A DNA stretch of 64,000 nucleotides from Paenibacillus pectinilyticus. GTDB taxonomy: Bacteria > Bacillota > Bacilli > Paenibacillales > NBRC-103111. Positions within the stretch are counted from its first letter, which is position 1. Every line of letters begins with the position of its first letter. Below, in pieces: positions 53,142 to 63,680 of this stretch. The stretch is taken from the NCBI RefSeq assembly GCF_001700435.1, contig NZ_LYPC01000011.1, forward strand, positions 62,001 to 126,000. Reading direction: 5' to 3'. A model generated the notes under the pieces. That model did no database searches and was not told the DNA's origin. It saw only the letters and a list, made by a program, of their open reading frames with translations. The position numbers were made by a program, and so were the translations under genes.

Positions 53142-54131
53142 ATGAGCCATCGGTTGGCTATGGAGGCATGTTATTTTCACATGGATAAATGTGATATGAA
53201 GTTTCCGTTTCGTGTGAGATCTATGATACAGTGGAAGGAACGAAAAGCTTTTCGATCGGAGATGAACATCGGCATGGATAAGCGCTATAGCTATTATGTG
53301 GTCTCGAATCCCCTCCCTGCTGGGGAGAGTGATTTCACGGTTTTATTTGCAGGCGAAAGTCAGACCAAACCCGAACATCGACTAGGACCGAAAGTCTACG
53401 ACTACTACTTAATCCATTATGTCATATCGGGTCGCGGCGTATTCACCTCACATGGAGAAGAGTATGCGCTTGGCGCTGGCGACAGCTTCGTCATCGAGCC
53501 AGAGCAATTGATCAGCTATGTCTCCGACGAGGCGGATCCGTGGCACTATTGCTGGATCGCTTTTACTGGGTCGCAGGCAGTGAAGCTAGTTGAGGCAACG
53601 GGCCTTACGTCCAGCAGCCCTGTGATTCACATCGCGCGTAATCGGCATATGCCGGTGCTGTGCCGTCAGATTCAGCAGGCGCTGAAATCCAAGAAATCCA
53701 ACGCGCAGCTCAAAGCGACCGGATACTTAAGCTTACTGCTCGGCGAGTACTGTGAAGCCTTGTCTGCACCTGCGGTGACCGGAATGGTCACCGATGCCGA
53801 GAGCGACCGCATCGTGCAGCAAGCCATCCATTACTTGTCCACGCAATATGCGGAACCGATCACTATCGAAATGATGGCCGAGAGCTTAGGCTATAATCGC
53901 GCCTATCTATCGCGCATGTTCAAGCGGCACACCCAGGTGACGCCAGTCACCTTCCTGCTCAAGCTGCGCGTGGATAAAGCGCGCTTATTGCTACGGGAGC
54001 GGCTAGAGCTCACCATTGAGCAGATTGCCGCGTCGGTCGGCTTCTATGATCCGCTGTACTTCTCCAAGCAGTTCCGGCGGTGGTACGGCGTCTCGCCGAG
54101 CGAGTATCGCAATCAGATCAAATCGCTATGA
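53142..54131 (+). CDS. AraC-family regulator, probable control of gal genes
   Basis: Up to 329 residues. The N-terminal cupin-like sensing domain (HYVISGRGVFTSHGEEY, IEPEQLISYVSDEADPWHYCW) resembles that of MsmR/RafR-type sugar regulators. The C-terminal HTH_18 domain has MMAESLGYNRAYLSRMFKRH and IAASVGFYDPLYFSKQFRR. The start is uncertain: ATG at 53142, 53181 (after GGAGG with 14-nt spacing) or 53274. It is divergent from galK with only 90 bp between them, suggesting galactose or galactoside-dependent activation. Confidence 0.88.
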   Translation: MSHRLAMEACYFHMDKCDMKFPFRVRSMIQWKERKAFRSEMNIGMDKRYSYYVVSNPLPAGESDFTVLFAGESQTKPEHRLGPKVYDYYLIHYVISGRGVFTSHGEEYALGAGDSFVIEPEQLISYVSDEADPWHYCWIAFTGSQAVKLVEATGLTSSSPVIHIARNRHMPVLCRQIQQALKSKKSNAQLKATGYLSLLLGEYCEALSAPAVTGMVTDAESDRIVQQAIHYLSTQYAEPITIEMMAESLGYNRAYLSRMFKRHTQVTPVTFLLKLRVDKARLLLRERLELTIEQIAASVGFYDPLYFSKQFRRWYGVSPSEYRNQIKSL

Positions 54132-54185
54132 TTGCCCGCATGCAAGCCGTTAGCGTCAAGCCACCGTTGACGCACCCAACTACAA

Positions 54186-54224
54186 AAGGCCAGATCAGCA
54201 CATCCCCTGCTGATCTGGCCTTCT
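54186..54224 (-). terminator. Bidirectional terminator
   Basis: Arms AAGGCCAGATCAGCA and TGCTGATCTGGCCTT around a short loop, T-rich on the plus strand, between the AraC gene and the convergent hybrid kinase gene. Confidence 0.9.
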
Positions 54225-54226
54225 CT

Positions 54227-57200
54227 TTATTTTGTCTCAAAATAGTCTCGTATCGCTTGATTCACGAACAGAAGCTTGTTCTCCGCAATGTCTAACAGCT
54301 CCTCGAATAGTTCCGACGAGCCCTGATGAATCGCGGTTTGAAGCTCATCTGCGATTTGACTCAGTGGCGTGGCGCCAATGTTAGAGGCAACTCCCTTCAA
54401 CGTATGCGCAAGCATCAGCGCTTCGGGAAAGTCATTGCTCGTTATGGCATCACGGATCCCCTCAATCGCCTGCTCATGGTTCGCAAGAAACTTCTGTAAG
54501 ATCCGTTCGTAGAGATTTACGTTGCGTCCCAGACGTTCCAAGGCTTCTTCTACGTTCAGAGCGGGCAATTCCCGGGCCTGTTTCGCTGCTGCAACCTCGG
54601 CATAGCCTTTCCCTCGTATGCTCTGTATCGTTCTCTGCAAGACACTGAACAACTGAATAGGCTCGAAAGGTTTTGAAATATAAGCATCCATCCCAGCTTC
54701 CAGTACTTGCTCCTTAACGCCCTGCATCGCATCAGCAGTCATCGCAATAATCGGCGTCTCTTGATCAAAATCCCTAATATTTCGAGTCGCCTCAAACCCA
54801 TCCATCAGCGGCATCTGCAAATCCATTAGAATGGCATCATATCGCTTAGCCACCGTTCGCTTCAACGCCTCGATGCCATTCTCCGCTACGTCGACACGAA
54901 TATCCATCTCCTGAAGGATGGCTTGTGCCACCTGTTGATTTATTTCATTATCCTCCACCAATAACACTTCCGTGTTGCGGAGCAGATGCAGCTTTTTCGC
55001 ATCATGTTCACCTTGGGGCAAAGCTTTGTGCATCTGAAGCTGCTCCTGGAACAGATTAGTAATCTGGTTATACAACTGTGACTGACTCATTGGATAATAG
55101 AGCACTTTTTTTACCGAGGACGACTGCGCCTTCAATTGAAGCTCCGCTTCATGATACGAGCTAATAAGTACGATAACCTGTATCGGTGTAGCATATTCAA
55201 GCTTAATTCGCTCCGCCAAGGATTGCGCTTGCTCATCATGAAGCTTCCAATCAATAATAACCAAATCATAACGTCCATTGGAACGAATTTGTTCCAGTGC
55301 TTGCTCAGCAGAATCCACAGCGTTCACAATAAACTGAAACTGTTCAAGCTGACTCTTCAGCACGAGGCGCATTTCCTGATCATCGCAAACGAGAAGAACG
55401 CGTAAGAATTTCAAATAGGAAACTACTGGTGCGCTAAACACATGCTCAGAGCCTACGTCGAACTTCACCGTAAAGATGAATGAGCTCCCTCTTCCCAGTT
55501 CACTCTCTACATAGATATCGCCTTCCATTAGCTCTACGATACTCTTACTTATGACAAGCCCTAGCCCTGTTCCTCCATACTTACGCGTTGTCGACATATC
55601 AGCTTGCGTAAAGCCGTGGAACAATAGCGCTTGCTGCGCAGGTGTCATCCCGATTCCTGTATCCCTGACTTCAAATTGAAGGGAAACCCCGCGGGCGTCT
55701 CGCGCAGCAACACTTACCGCAATCGCGATTTCACCTTCATCGGTAAATTTCAAAGCATTGTTCACCAAATTAAGTAAAACTTGATTCAATCGGAAGGGAT
55801 CACCATTCAATACCTGAGGTACGTCATGATGGATGGAGAAATGCAATTTAAGTCCTTTTTCGTACAAAGAAAAACCGATGATATTCGAAATATTGCTCAT
55901 GATTTCATACAAGTCAAAATCAATGCGCTCCAGCACGATCTTCTTCGCTTCGATTTTCGAGAAATCAAGAATGTCACTGATGATCGTCAGTAAACTTTTG
56001 GCGGACAGTACCGTCTTCTCCACATAACCTTTCTGCCGCTCCGTTAAATCAGTTTGCTGGAGCAAATAATTCAATCCGATGATCGCGTTCATGGGTGTTC
56101 GGATTTCATGGCTCATGTTCGCCAGAAATTCGCTTTTCGCGCGATTGGCAGACTCGGCAGATTCCTTCGCATCAGCGAGGAGTATATTTTTATTTTCCAA
56201 CTCCACTGTGCGTTCCTCTACCAAGATCTCAAGATGTTCTTTATATTGATTCAGCGTTTCTTCGGCTTGTTTACGTTCGGTAATATCTACACCAGCAAGA
56301 ATAGCACCGCCAATTTCGCCAGTCTCTTTCCATAGCAAATTATTGTTCCACCCCAGAAGACGCTCCTCGCCTGAGCTGCTCAGAATCACATTCTCATAGT
56401 AATCCTGTGCTGGGTTGCCATCCATGACTCCCTGAAAGTACTGCTTCCGTACATCCCATTGATCCCTGGGCACACAAATCTCAAACCAGCTCTTTCCGAT
56501 AAGCTCAGCTTCCTCATACCCCAGCATGGCGCAGCCTTTGCGGTTTAACAGCTCAATTCTGCAATCCCGGTCCAGCACCACAATCATCACATCGACGAGA
56601 TCGAGATAGCTTTGAGCTTTCTCCTTCTCCTTCATCAGCTTACGTTCGCCCTTTCTCCGAATCGAACGCGTCTGAAACGCGAGACCAGCCCCGACCAATA
56701 TCGCCACAATAGTAAAAATAACCCCCATCCAGAGTGCAAGCTCTCGCTGACTAGATGTTCGATCTATATCCTTTTGGGATCCTGTCAAATTGTAAGTGAT
56801 CCAATTGTGTAAACTTGCATCTGCTAGCTCTCTATTCGGTGTAAGCTTATCCAACAGGTTCTTCCCTAGTACATAATCACCGCTTTGAACAGCATCAATA
56901 ATAAGCTGCCCCTTCTGTAGGTAGTCTATGGTTTTATGAGCCACATCTTCGTAAATTACCCTCTCTTCCTCAGAGTTGATGAATGGCGCATAGTCCTCAT
57001 ATTTCTCATCAAACAGTTTCCGCGTATTCTGATAAGAGGTAATCACCGTGAGAGCACTGCCCTTGTCGGTTTCAAGCAACATTTTATGTAAAAGAACTCT
57101 CTCTTGGGTAACGATGTCTTGCATCTCTATGATTCTAGCAATGCTCGGCATCCAATTCCTTTTCACATGATCAATCGTCCCCTTCAGCGCAAACATCTGA

Positions 57201-57292
57201 TAGAAATTCGTTCCAATAACAACTAGTAATAATACAATGATGATGATAAAAGTCCAAATTGACTTCATTATAGTAACCGCTTTCATATGCAT
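54227..57292 (-). CDS. Hybrid histidine kinase with two receivers and HPt domain
   Basis: About 1021-residue phosphorelay sensor. Order: membrane helix near residue 10-30; extracellular four-helix-like domain; second helix near 185; PAS domain about 215-340 with [18 protein letters not shown]; coiled coil; HisKA with His395 in [15 protein letters not shown]; HATPase with [18 protein letters not shown] and [14 protein letters not shown]; receiver 1 ([11 protein letters not shown], with Asp in VIIDWKL); receiver 2 ([14 protein letters not shown], Asp in [13 protein letters not shown]); HPt with His in [16 protein letters not shown] at 57292 or 57286 after GAGAGG. Signal unknown; may feed a separate response regulator. 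Confidence 0.93.
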   Translation of the reverse strand: MHMKAVTIMKSIWTFIIIIVLLLVVIGTNFYQMFALKGTIDHVKRNWMPSIARIIEMQDIVTQERVLLHKMLLETDKGSALTVITSYQNTRKLFDEKYEDYAPFINSEEERVIYEDVAHKTIDYLQKGQLIIDAVQSGDYVLGKNLLDKLTPNRELADASLHNWITYNLTGSQKDIDRTSSQRELALWMGVIFTIVAILVGAGLAFQTRSIRRKGERKLMKEKEKAQSYLDLVDVMIVVLDRDCRIELLNRKGCAMLGYEEAELIGKSWFEICVPRDQWDVRKQYFQGVMDGNPAQDYYENVILSSSGEERLLGWNNNLLWKETGEIGGAILAGVDITERKQAEETLNQYKEHLEILVEERTVELENKNILLADAKESAESANRAKSEFLANMSHEIRTPMNAIIGLNYLLQQTDLTERQKGYVEKTVLSAKSLLTIISDILDFSKIEAKKIVLERIDFDLYEIMSNISNIIGFSLYEKGLKLHFSIHHDVPQVLNGDPFRLNQVLLNLVNNALKFTDEGEIAIAVSVAARDARGVSLQFEVRDTGIGMTPAQQALLFHGFTQADMSTTRKYGGTGLGLVISKSIVELMEGDIYVESELGRGSSFIFTVKFDVGSEHVFSAPVVSYLKFLRVLLVCDDQEMRLVLKSQLEQFQFIVNAVDSAEQALEQIRSNGRYDLVIIDWKLHDEQAQSLAERIKLEYATPIQVIVLISSYHEAELQLKAQSSSVKKVLYYPMSQSQLYNQITNLFQEQLQMHKALPQGEHDAKKLHLLRNTEVLLVEDNEINQQVAQAILQEMDIRVDVAENGIEALKRTVAKRYDAILMDLQMPLMDGFEATRNIRDFDQETPIIAMTADAMQGVKEQVLEAGMDAYISKPFEPIQLFSVLQRTIQSIRGKGYAEVAAAKQARELPALNVEEALERLGRNVNLYERILQKFLANHEQAIEGIRDAITSNDFPEALMLAHTLKGVASNIGATPLSQIADELQTAIHQGSSELFEELLDIAENKLLFVNQAIRDYFETK

Positions 57293-57380
57293 CCACACCT
57301 CTCATTTCCGATTATAGCATACCGCCAATTACGATAGTATAAAAGTCCTGCTCCTTCACGCAAAGCGGCAGGAATCACAT

Positions 57381-57416
57381 GAAAAAACGCCCCTCCCGAA
57401 ACCGGAAGAGGCGCCT
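57381..57416 (-). terminator. Terminator of the chemotaxis receptor gene
   Basis: On the minus strand GGCGCCTCTTCCGG pairs imperfectly with CGGGAGGGGCG and is followed by TTTTTTC, 4 bp after the stop. Confidence 0.85.
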
Positions 57417-57419
57417 ATT

Positions 57420-59429
57420 TTATTTCAGCTTGAATCGGCTGATTTGATCTTGTAAATCCACAGCCAGTTCACTGAGTGACTCGGATGAGGAGGTGATTTC
57501 CTCCATCGACTGCAACTGGCTGCCAGCTGACATCGCGATGGTTTGCAGCTCGTCCATGCCTTGCTTCACAATGTTGACCGTTTCGTGAGATGACGCGGCC
57601 ACTTCTTCGGTTCCTGCGGAAATTTGCTCCGTCGCGGCAGAAACTTCTTGAATCAGGTCGTTCACTTGCTCAATGGAGCCTAGGATTGAGTGGAACACAC
57701 GACCGGCCGTTTCCACAAGCTCGGAGCCCTTCTGAGCTTCGATTAGGCCGCTTTGCATAGCGCTAGACGCTTCTTTCGTCGCTTGCACCGTTTCACCGAT
57801 CATCGTGGTAATATTCACGGTCGCGCGGCTTGTTTGCTCAGCAAGCTTCTTCACTTCGTTCGCAACGACGGCGAAGCCCCGACCCTGCTCGCCCGCTCTT
57901 GCTGCCTCAATCGAAGCATTCAGGGCAAGCAGATTTGTCTGCGAAGCAATTTCCGATATAAACCGGACGATTTGCCGGATTTCCTCTGATTTCTCCTCTA
58001 ATCGTCGCATAACGTCCGCTGTTTGTGCAACCGATTGACTCACGGTATTCATTTGAGTGATTGCGAGTTGAATCTCCGCATTCCCGCGATTAACTTCTTG
58101 AACGACGCTTTGCGCACTTTCAGATACATGCCCAGATGACTCGGCAATTTTCTGCACGCCAGAGGCCATTTCACTCATCGCTGTTGAGATTTGCTCGGAT
58201 GCCTGATAGTTGGCTTCTGAGCCTTGAACGACACCCTGAACAGCTTTGGTAATGTGTTCAGATGCTTTCGTGGATTCATTCGCGATAGCCGTTAACTGCT
58301 CCGAGGAGGCAGCGGTATGTGAAACAGCATCCGCTATTTTGGCAATCATGGTAGAGAAGGAATCCAGCATCATATTAATATTTTGGCGCATCGAGGCGAT
58401 CTCATCATTTCCACGCTCGGTCAATCTACCAGATAGATCCCCTTGTCCGACCCGCTGCATAAGCGAGGATATCGCCGTAATGGGGCGGATCACCATCTGT
58501 GAAATGACAATTGCCAAGCCCGCTACGAGCACTGCTGAAATCACCAGAATCAGGTAAGCTACATGTTTGATATGATCGACCTTGTTGAACACTTCGGATT
58601 GTTCAGCCGTTAAAACTAGCTTCCAACCTGTTACATCTATGGTGTTAAAAGCCGCAGATTTCTTCGTGCCATCCGGCTCTGAATAGAAGATATAGCCATC
58701 ATGCTGAGCAAATACTGTTTTTTTATACAAGTCCATCTTTGCAGGGGTAGAGGATTCTTCCAGCTTTTGGCCTGTCTTCTTAGGATGGACGAGATACGTG
58801 CCGCTAGGTGAAAGCAGATACCCGTAGCCTGTTTCACCAAACTTGATCACATTAACGAGTGACTTCAATTGATCAAGACTCACGAACGCCTGAACAATAC
58901 CTTGGAAAGAACTACTGGCATCAACAATCGGAACATCGATAATGACGATATCTTTACCGCTGCTCCCTTCCTTAATAATACCGGAAACCGCGACTTTCTT
59001 ATCCGTAGTTGCCTTCTTGAAATTATCAAATCCGCTGGCATCTAACTTCTCACCAGCTGTATCTATCGACATTCCTTTCGCATCAATGTAAGCATAACGA
59101 AACACTTCTGGATCGCTCTCATCCATCACCTTCATGACAGATAAAATCGTCGTCGCATTGCCGCCGATAAACTCCGGATGAGCTTTGACAACCGCTTGAA
59201 TCGCCGTAATTTTACTCATAAACCAGGTATTAATTTCAGCCGTATTAACCGCCGCAAGTTGGCTCTGATGCTGCTTCGTTTCGGATTCCATATCAGCAGA
59301 CGATTGCGAAGTCAGAATGAGGATTGAAATCAGAAGCGGAATTAGAGCAACCGCTAGTAGTAGTATGGTCATTTTCATCTTCAGTGACTTGGTATTGAAC
59401 AGGGTTCGCAGATGAGACATGGGTGACAT
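57420..59429 (-). CDS. Methyl-accepting chemotaxis protein (Cache-HAMP-MCP)
   Basis: 669-residue receptor. First membrane helix near residues 17-38; dCache-type extracellular sensor with [20 protein letters not shown] and [14 protein letters not shown] near 195-215; second helix near 285-310; HAMP about 310-360; signalling domain about 400-669 with the CheA/CheW hairpin tip [28 protein letters not shown] (shown in part as [20 protein letters not shown]). Ligand unknown; dCache domains often bind amino acids or organic acids. GGAAGGAAG precedes ATGs at 59429 and 59420. Confidence 0.94.
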   Translation of the reverse strand: MSPMSHLRTLFNTKSLKMKMTILLLAVALIPLLISILILTSQSSADMESETKQHQSQLAAVNTAEINTWFMSKITAIQAVVKAHPEFIGGNATTILSVMKVMDESDPEVFRYAYIDAKGMSIDTAGEKLDASGFDNFKKATTDKKVAVSGIIKEGSSGKDIVIIDVPIVDASSSFQGIVQAFVSLDQLKSLVNVIKFGETGYGYLLSPSGTYLVHPKKTGQKLEESSTPAKMDLYKKTVFAQHDGYIFYSEPDGTKKSAAFNTIDVTGWKLVLTAEQSEVFNKVDHIKHVAYLILVISAVLVAGLAIVISQMVIRPITAISSLMQRVGQGDLSGRLTERGNDEIASMRQNINMMLDSFSTMIAKIADAVSHTAASSEQLTAIANESTKASEHITKAVQGVVQGSEANYQASEQISTAMSEMASGVQKIAESSGHVSESAQSVVQEVNRGNAEIQLAITQMNTVSQSVAQTADVMRRLEEKSEEIRQIVRFISEIASQTNLLALNASIEAARAGEQGRGFAVVANEVKKLAEQTSRATVNITTMIGETVQATKEASSAMQSGLIEAQKGSELVETAGRVFHSILGSIEQVNDLIQEVSAATEQISAGTEEVAASSHETVNIVKQGMDELQTIAMSAGSQLQSMEEITSSSESLSELAVDLQDQISRFKLK

Positions 59430-59559
59430 TCTTCCTTCCTGGTTACAAATAGTAAATACTGAAACTGAATTTGTTAGGAAGAGATTCTACAATATTCGAC
59501 ATAATTCCTCTTTATTTCGACATTTATCGCTAGATGACGACAACTTCTCTGACAATCAA

Positions 59560-59597
59560 AAACAGAAAAAAGACAGCCCTCCAAAGGAGTGACTGTC
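59560..59597 (-). terminator. Terminator of the nup operon
   Basis: On the minus strand GACAGTCACTCC-ttt-GGAGGGCTGTC followed by TTTTTTCTGTTTTT. It lies 354 bp after the nupQ stop, so the type D repeat would be in the 3' untranslated region of the nup transcript. Confidence 0.8.
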
Positions 59598-59728
59598 CCG
59601 ATGCTTTCAGTTATTCATGTAGGTACAGTATTGCAAGTGATCCATGCCCTGTCAGTAGAAGAAAGCAGCTCGTTCCTGTTGGAAGATACCATCCAGACAT
59701 ATGTACGACTATAGCCACTTCAACTTGA

Positions 59729-59914
59729 ATAAGGCCACCACGATTGCCTATTTTCCTAATAACTACCGTTCAATTCCCCTTAAGCAACCGCAGGTTGCTT
59801 ATTCATCCTAAATGCGCTGATTATGTGGCAGTTCGCTGATATTAAGCAGATCGGTGGTCTTAATCTATCACCAGCTGCTCTCTATGTCAGAATAAGACAG
59901 CTTAGCTTGCTTAT
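59729..59914. repeat. Four-palindrome intergenic element, type D
   Basis: Units of 23 bp start at 59729, 59780, 59842 and 59892, spacings 51, 62 and 50 bp. Unit 2 is strongest (TTAAGCAACC-gca-GGTTGCTTAT, broken here by its loop); unit 1 has ATAAGGC and GCCTAT, unit 4 ATAAGAC and GCTTAT. It resembles type C in its ends but differs inside. It lies between nupQ and the nup terminator, both on the minus strand. Confidence 0.88.
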
Positions 59915-59950
59915 TTACCTGCTCGGGGCCACTACCTTCAGTAATTCTCC

Positions 59951-60934
59951 CTATCTTTTGCCTGGATCGTACGGCTCACCCAGTGCAGACGGTGCTTTCG
60001 CCCGGCCAACGGCCCCTGCTAATACAAGGATCGTCAGTACGTACGGCAGCATATACAGGAACTCCTGCGGAATGTTTTTCGAGAAATCGAACAACCGCAT
60101 GAAGTTGTTGAGCGCTTGCGCCATTCCGAAGAAGACCGCGGCGCCCAGCGCGCCAAATGGATGCCATTTGCCGAAAATCATCGCGGCCATAGCAATAAAC
60201 CCTTGACCCGAGATCGTGTTATGCGAGAACGCGCTCGTGGTTGTGAGCGTAATCGTCGCCCCGCCAAGCCCACCAAACACACCGCTGATAAGAACGGCGA
60301 TATAACGGACACGTTTCACTTTGATCCCCACCGTGTCAGCAGCACTTGGATGTTCACCCACGGCACGCAAGCGCAGACCGAAAGGGGTTTTGAACAGCAC
60401 GTACCACGTCACGCAAACGAGAATTAACGCAAGATAAGTCGTTGGATACGCCGTGAATAACGCCTTCCCCAGATAAGGAATTTGGGAGAGCAGCGGTATT
60501 TCCCATTTGGAGAACACATCATTCAAGGTTTCGGTTTGACCCGCACCATTGAACAATACCTTAACCAAATACAAGGTCACGCCTGCTGCCAAGAAATTGA
60601 TTACCACGCCGCTGATTACTTGATTCGCCTTGAAGGTAATCGTCGCTACCGCATGAATCAAAGCGAATATCAGTGCGAATAGCACCGCGCACAAGAGTCC
60701 GATCCAAGGCGACCACGCCCCGAAGTTAGCTTCTTCCGCATAATAAGCCCCGACTGCTGAAGCGAAGGCCCCCGAAACCATGAGACCCTCGATCCCAATG
60801 TTCACGACACCGGAACGTTCTGAGTAGATCCCGCCTAAAGCTCCGAAAATAAGCGCTGTGGAATAGACCAGCGTTGTATTAATAAGTTCACTAAATTTCG
60901 AGAAGAACGCATTAAGCATACTGAGTAGGTCCAT
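59951..60934 (-). CDS. nupQ: Nucleoside ABC importer permease NupQ
   Basis: 327-residue membrane subunit of a BMP-type (basic membrane protein) nucleoside importer. The motif LTLRTAG-like region is replaced by YSERSGVVNIGIEGLMVSGA near residue 35, the hallmark of the second permease in this group; KTPFGLRLRAVGEHPSAADT near 190 is the ATPase-contact loop. The ATG at 60934 is one base after the nupP stop, with AGAGGG upstream. Last gene of nupNOPQ, a guanosine transporter in B. subtilis. Confidence 0.93.
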   Translation of the reverse strand: MDLLSMLNAFFSKFSELINTTLVYSTALIFGALGGIYSERSGVVNIGIEGLMVSGAFASAVGAYYAEEANFGAWSPWIGLLCAVLFALIFALIHAVATITFKANQVISGVVINFLAAGVTLYLVKVLFNGAGQTETLNDVFSKWEIPLLSQIPYLGKALFTAYPTTYLALILVCVTWYVLFKTPFGLRLRAVGEHPSAADTVGIKVKRVRYIAVLISGVFGGLGGATITLTTTSAFSHNTISGQGFIAMAAMIFGKWHPFGALGAAVFFGMAQALNNFMRLFDFSKNIPQEFLYMLPYVLTILVLAGAVGRAKAPSALGEPYDPGKR

Positions 60935-60935
60935 G

Positions 60936-62015
60936 TTAGGAAGCCCTCTCTTTCTTGCGTTTGCCGTAGAACGGTAGCAGCACCCATTTGACAATACCTT
61001 GGGTAGCCACGAAGAAAATAACCGATCCGATGACGATCCGGATAATTTCTGGCGGCACGTCCGCCCCGAAGCTCATCCCCGCAGAACCGTACGATAACCC
61101 GCCGAATAGCGTCGCGCCAAGTACAACCCCGATTGGGTTGTTGGCACCAAGCAAGGAAACGGCAATGCCATCGAACCCATATCCCGGAGACGCTGCGGCA
61201 ACAACCTGGTAGTGGAATACGCCGAGAACCTCGAACACACCCGCCAGACCGGCAAAAACACCGGAAATAAACATCGCTTTGATAATGTTCTTATTCACAT
61301 TCATCCCCGCGTACTTGGCTGCATCGATATTATGTCCGACCGCACGCAGCTCGTACCCCTGCTTCGTTTTCCATAGAATCAGATAGAAGACCACCGCTGC
61401 CAGAATAGCAATCAAGGTCCCCCAATGGAGCCTCGCGTGATTCATTGCATCCGACAACCAACCAATGCTCAGTGAAGCCGAGTCTTGAATCATATATGAA
61501 CGTTGCTGCTTCGGCTCCAGAAGGAATGTATTCACGATATAGTTGGACAGGAATAAGGATATCCAGTTCAACATGATCGTCGTAATGACCTCGTTCACAC
61601 CGCGCTTCGCCTTCAAATAGCCCGCGATTGCCCCCCAAAGTCCGCCAACTAAAGCGCCGACAATAACCGCAAGTGGAGCATGAATGATCCACGGCAGGCT
61701 ATGGATTTTGACACCAATAAAGGTAGCCCCCGTCATCCCCATCACGAACTGCCCTTCAGCACCAATGTTGAAAAGCCCCGTACGGAAAGCGAATGCAACG
61801 GATAAACCAGTTAAAATCAAAGGCGTGATCGCCCGAATGGACTCTCCAATGTCATACGGACTGCCCAAAATCCGAGAGAACAGGGAGCTGTAAGCCGCAA
61901 TCGGATTGTAACCGCCAGCCAGCATCACGAGCGCTCCGAATAGCAGCCCCAGCACAATCGCCACAAGGGGATTTACAGCTGATTCACTTGTCATAATGCG
62001 AACAACTTTATTCAT
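60936..62015 (-). CDS. nupP: Nucleoside ABC importer permease NupP
   Basis: 359-residue membrane subunit. RTGLFNIGAEGQFVMGMTGA near residue 80 and KTKQGYELRAVGHNIDAAKYAG near 215 (in part ELRAVGHNIDAAKYAG) are typical of the YufP/NupP group. About nine to ten hydrophobic segments are visible. AAAGGAG precedes the ATG at 62015, which overlaps the nupO stop by 8 bp. Confidence 0.93.
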   Translation of the reverse strand: MNKVVRIMTSESAVNPLVAIVLGLLFGALVMLAGGYNPIAAYSSLFSRILGSPYDIGESIRAITPLILTGLSVAFAFRTGLFNIGAEGQFVMGMTGATFIGVKIHSLPWIIHAPLAVIVGALVGGLWGAIAGYLKAKRGVNEVITTIMLNWISLFLSNYIVNTFLLEPKQQRSYMIQDSASLSIGWLSDAMNHARLHWGTLIAILAAVVFYLILWKTKQGYELRAVGHNIDAAKYAGMNVNKNIIKAMFISGVFAGLAGVFEVLGVFHYQVVAAASPGYGFDGIAVSLLGANNPIGVVLGATLFGGLSYGSAGMSFGADVPPEIIRIVIGSVIFFVATQGIVKWVLLPFYGKRKKERAS

Positions 62016-63549
62016 GAGGGGCTCCTTTCTGTGTGCGCTTACTGCCTGCCATGAGCAGACCGATCTCTTGATCGTTCGTATCCTGCGGCATCACTTCTCC
62101 TACAATTTGGCCTTCATAGATAACAGCAATCCGGTCCGACACATTCATAATCTCATCCAGTTCAAAAGAAATTAACAGAACAGCCTTCCCTTTATTACGC
62201 TGCTCAATCAATTGTCTGTGCACGAATTCGATCGCGCCCACATCCAAACCACGCGTCGGCTGAGCCGCAATGAGTAGATTCGGATTCTTATGGATTTCTC
62301 TCGCGATAATTGCCTTTTGTTGGTTACCGCCCGAGAGGGAACGCGCTTTGTTGTAGATGCTCGGTGTTCTCACATCGAACTGCTTAATCAACGCTTCGGC
62401 ATGACGATCGATGGCCTCATAGTTCAAGAAGCCGGCTTTGTTATATTCAGGGTGGAAATATGTTTCCAACACCATATTCTCACTCATGCTAAAATCAAGC
62501 ACAAGCCCGTGCTTATGACGATCCTCAGGGATATGCGACAAGCCCGCTTCTGAAATCTGTCTAGGCGTTTGATTCGTAATATCGCTGCCCATGAGCAGCA
62601 CAGTGCCGCTATCCACGCCACGCAAGCCCGTCAACGCCTCGATCAACTCACTCTGACCGTTGCCGTCCACACCTGCAATGCCAAGGATTTCTCCAGCTTT
62701 CACCTCAAAATTAAGCCCTTTGAGCGCAGCTAAGCCTTGTTGATTCCGCACCATTAAATCCTGGACCTGAAGAACAGGCGTTCCAAGCTTCACTTCTTCC
62801 TTGTTTACTTTGAAGGAAACATCACGTCCGACCATTTTCTCAGCCAGAATTTGCGGGTTTGCCTCAGAGCACGCCAAGGAATCGATCACTTTCCCGCGAC
62901 GAATAATCGTCACCGTATCGGCGATCTCCATAATTTCTTTCAGCTTATGTGTAATGAGAATGATGGATTTGCCCTCTTTCACAAGGTTGCGCATGATTAC
63001 CATCAATTCACTAATTTCTTGCGGCGTTAGTACAGCTGTTGGCTCATCAAAAATAAGAATATCGGCGCCGCGATATAGCGTTTTCAATATTTCGACACGC
63101 TGCTGCATACCGACTGAAATATCTTCAATCTTGGCTTTGGGATCTACGCGTAAACCGTATTGTTCCGAAAGCTTACGTACTTTGTCCTGCGCTGTCTTAA
63201 TATCGACGTTCAAACCACGTTTGGGTTCCATCCCCAAAATGATGTTTTCCGTAACGCTAAAAGGTTGTACCAGCTTGAAATGCTGATGCACCATCCCAAT
63301 TCCCAGCTCAATCGCTCGATTCGGGCTATCAATAAATACTTCTTTGCCTTGTACATGAATACTACCTTCATCCGGCTGATATAAACCGAACAAAATGTTC
63401 ATCAGCGTTGACTTACCTGCACCATTTTCACCTAGCAAGGCATGAATTTCGCCTTTTCTCAACTTCAAGCTAATAGCATCATTCGCTACAATGCCCGGAA
63501 ATCGTTTCGTAATGTTGCGAAGTTCAACAACTGGGACTGCTTCACTCAT
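62008..63549 (-). CDS. nupO: Nucleoside ABC importer ATPase NupO (double ABC)
   Basis: 513-residue ATPase with two ABC domains, as in RbsA/YufO. The first has Walker A GENGAGKSTLMNILFG near residue 40, signature ISVGMQQRVEIL and Walker B ILIFDEPTAVL. The second has GVDGNGQSELIEAL in place of Walker A, signature LSGGNQQKAIIARE and LIAAQPTRGLD, the usual degenerate second site. TAGGGTG precedes the ATG at 63549. An attenuator-like hairpin separates it from nupN. Confidence 0.95.
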   Translation of the reverse strand: MSEAVPVVELRNITKRFPGIVANDAISLKLRKGEIHALLGENGAGKSTLMNILFGLYQPDEGSIHVQGKEVFIDSPNRAIELGIGMVHQHFKLVQPFSVTENIILGMEPKRGLNVDIKTAQDKVRKLSEQYGLRVDPKAKIEDISVGMQQRVEILKTLYRGADILIFDEPTAVLTPQEISELMVIMRNLVKEGKSIILITHKLKEIMEIADTVTIIRRGKVIDSLACSEANPQILAEKMVGRDVSFKVNKEEVKLGTPVLQVQDLMVRNQQGLAALKGLNFEVKAGEILGIAGVDGNGQSELIEALTGLRGVDSGTVLLMGSDITNQTPRQISEAGLSHIPEDRHKHGLVLDFSMSENMVLETYFHPEYNKAGFLNYEAIDRHAEALIKQFDVRTPSIYNKARSLSGGNQQKAIIAREIHKNPNLLIAAQPTRGLDVGAIEFVHRQLIEQRNKGKAVLLISFELDEIMNVSDRIAVIYEGQIVGEVMPQDTNDQEIGLLMAGSKRTQKGAPHE

Positions 63550-63600
63550 CAGATCACCCTAAGGATCAATTTTTTGGTTCCATGCCCTCTAAAACTAAAG

Positions 63601-63632
63601 AACAAGGCTAGTTAGTATAACTAGCCTTGTTT
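63601..63632 (-). terminator. Hairpin between nupN and nupO (partial terminator)
   Basis: Perfect 13-bp arms ACAAGGCTAGTTA (63602-63614) and TAACTAGCCTTGT (63618-63630) with a 3-nt loop. The tail TTCTTTAGTTTT is only moderately T-rich, fitting partial termination that would leave the binding protein in excess over the transporter. Confidence 0.75.
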
Positions 63633-63680
63633 GTACAGAAGCAAACCTATCCTTCTTACACCATCTCGTCCGTTCGACGA

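Noticed and set aside
59480..59530. Sigma-D-like promoter for the chemotaxis receptor (TAAA and GTCGAATAT)
   Set aside because: The spacing between the two boxes is 10 or 22 bp rather than about 15 bp.
14757..59914. CRISPR-like look of 23-bp repeats separated by unique 28- and 39-bp spacers
   Set aside because: Repeats are degenerate and occur in both orientations, there are only four per locus, the spacer lengths follow a fixed 28-39-28 pattern, and no cas gene is present.
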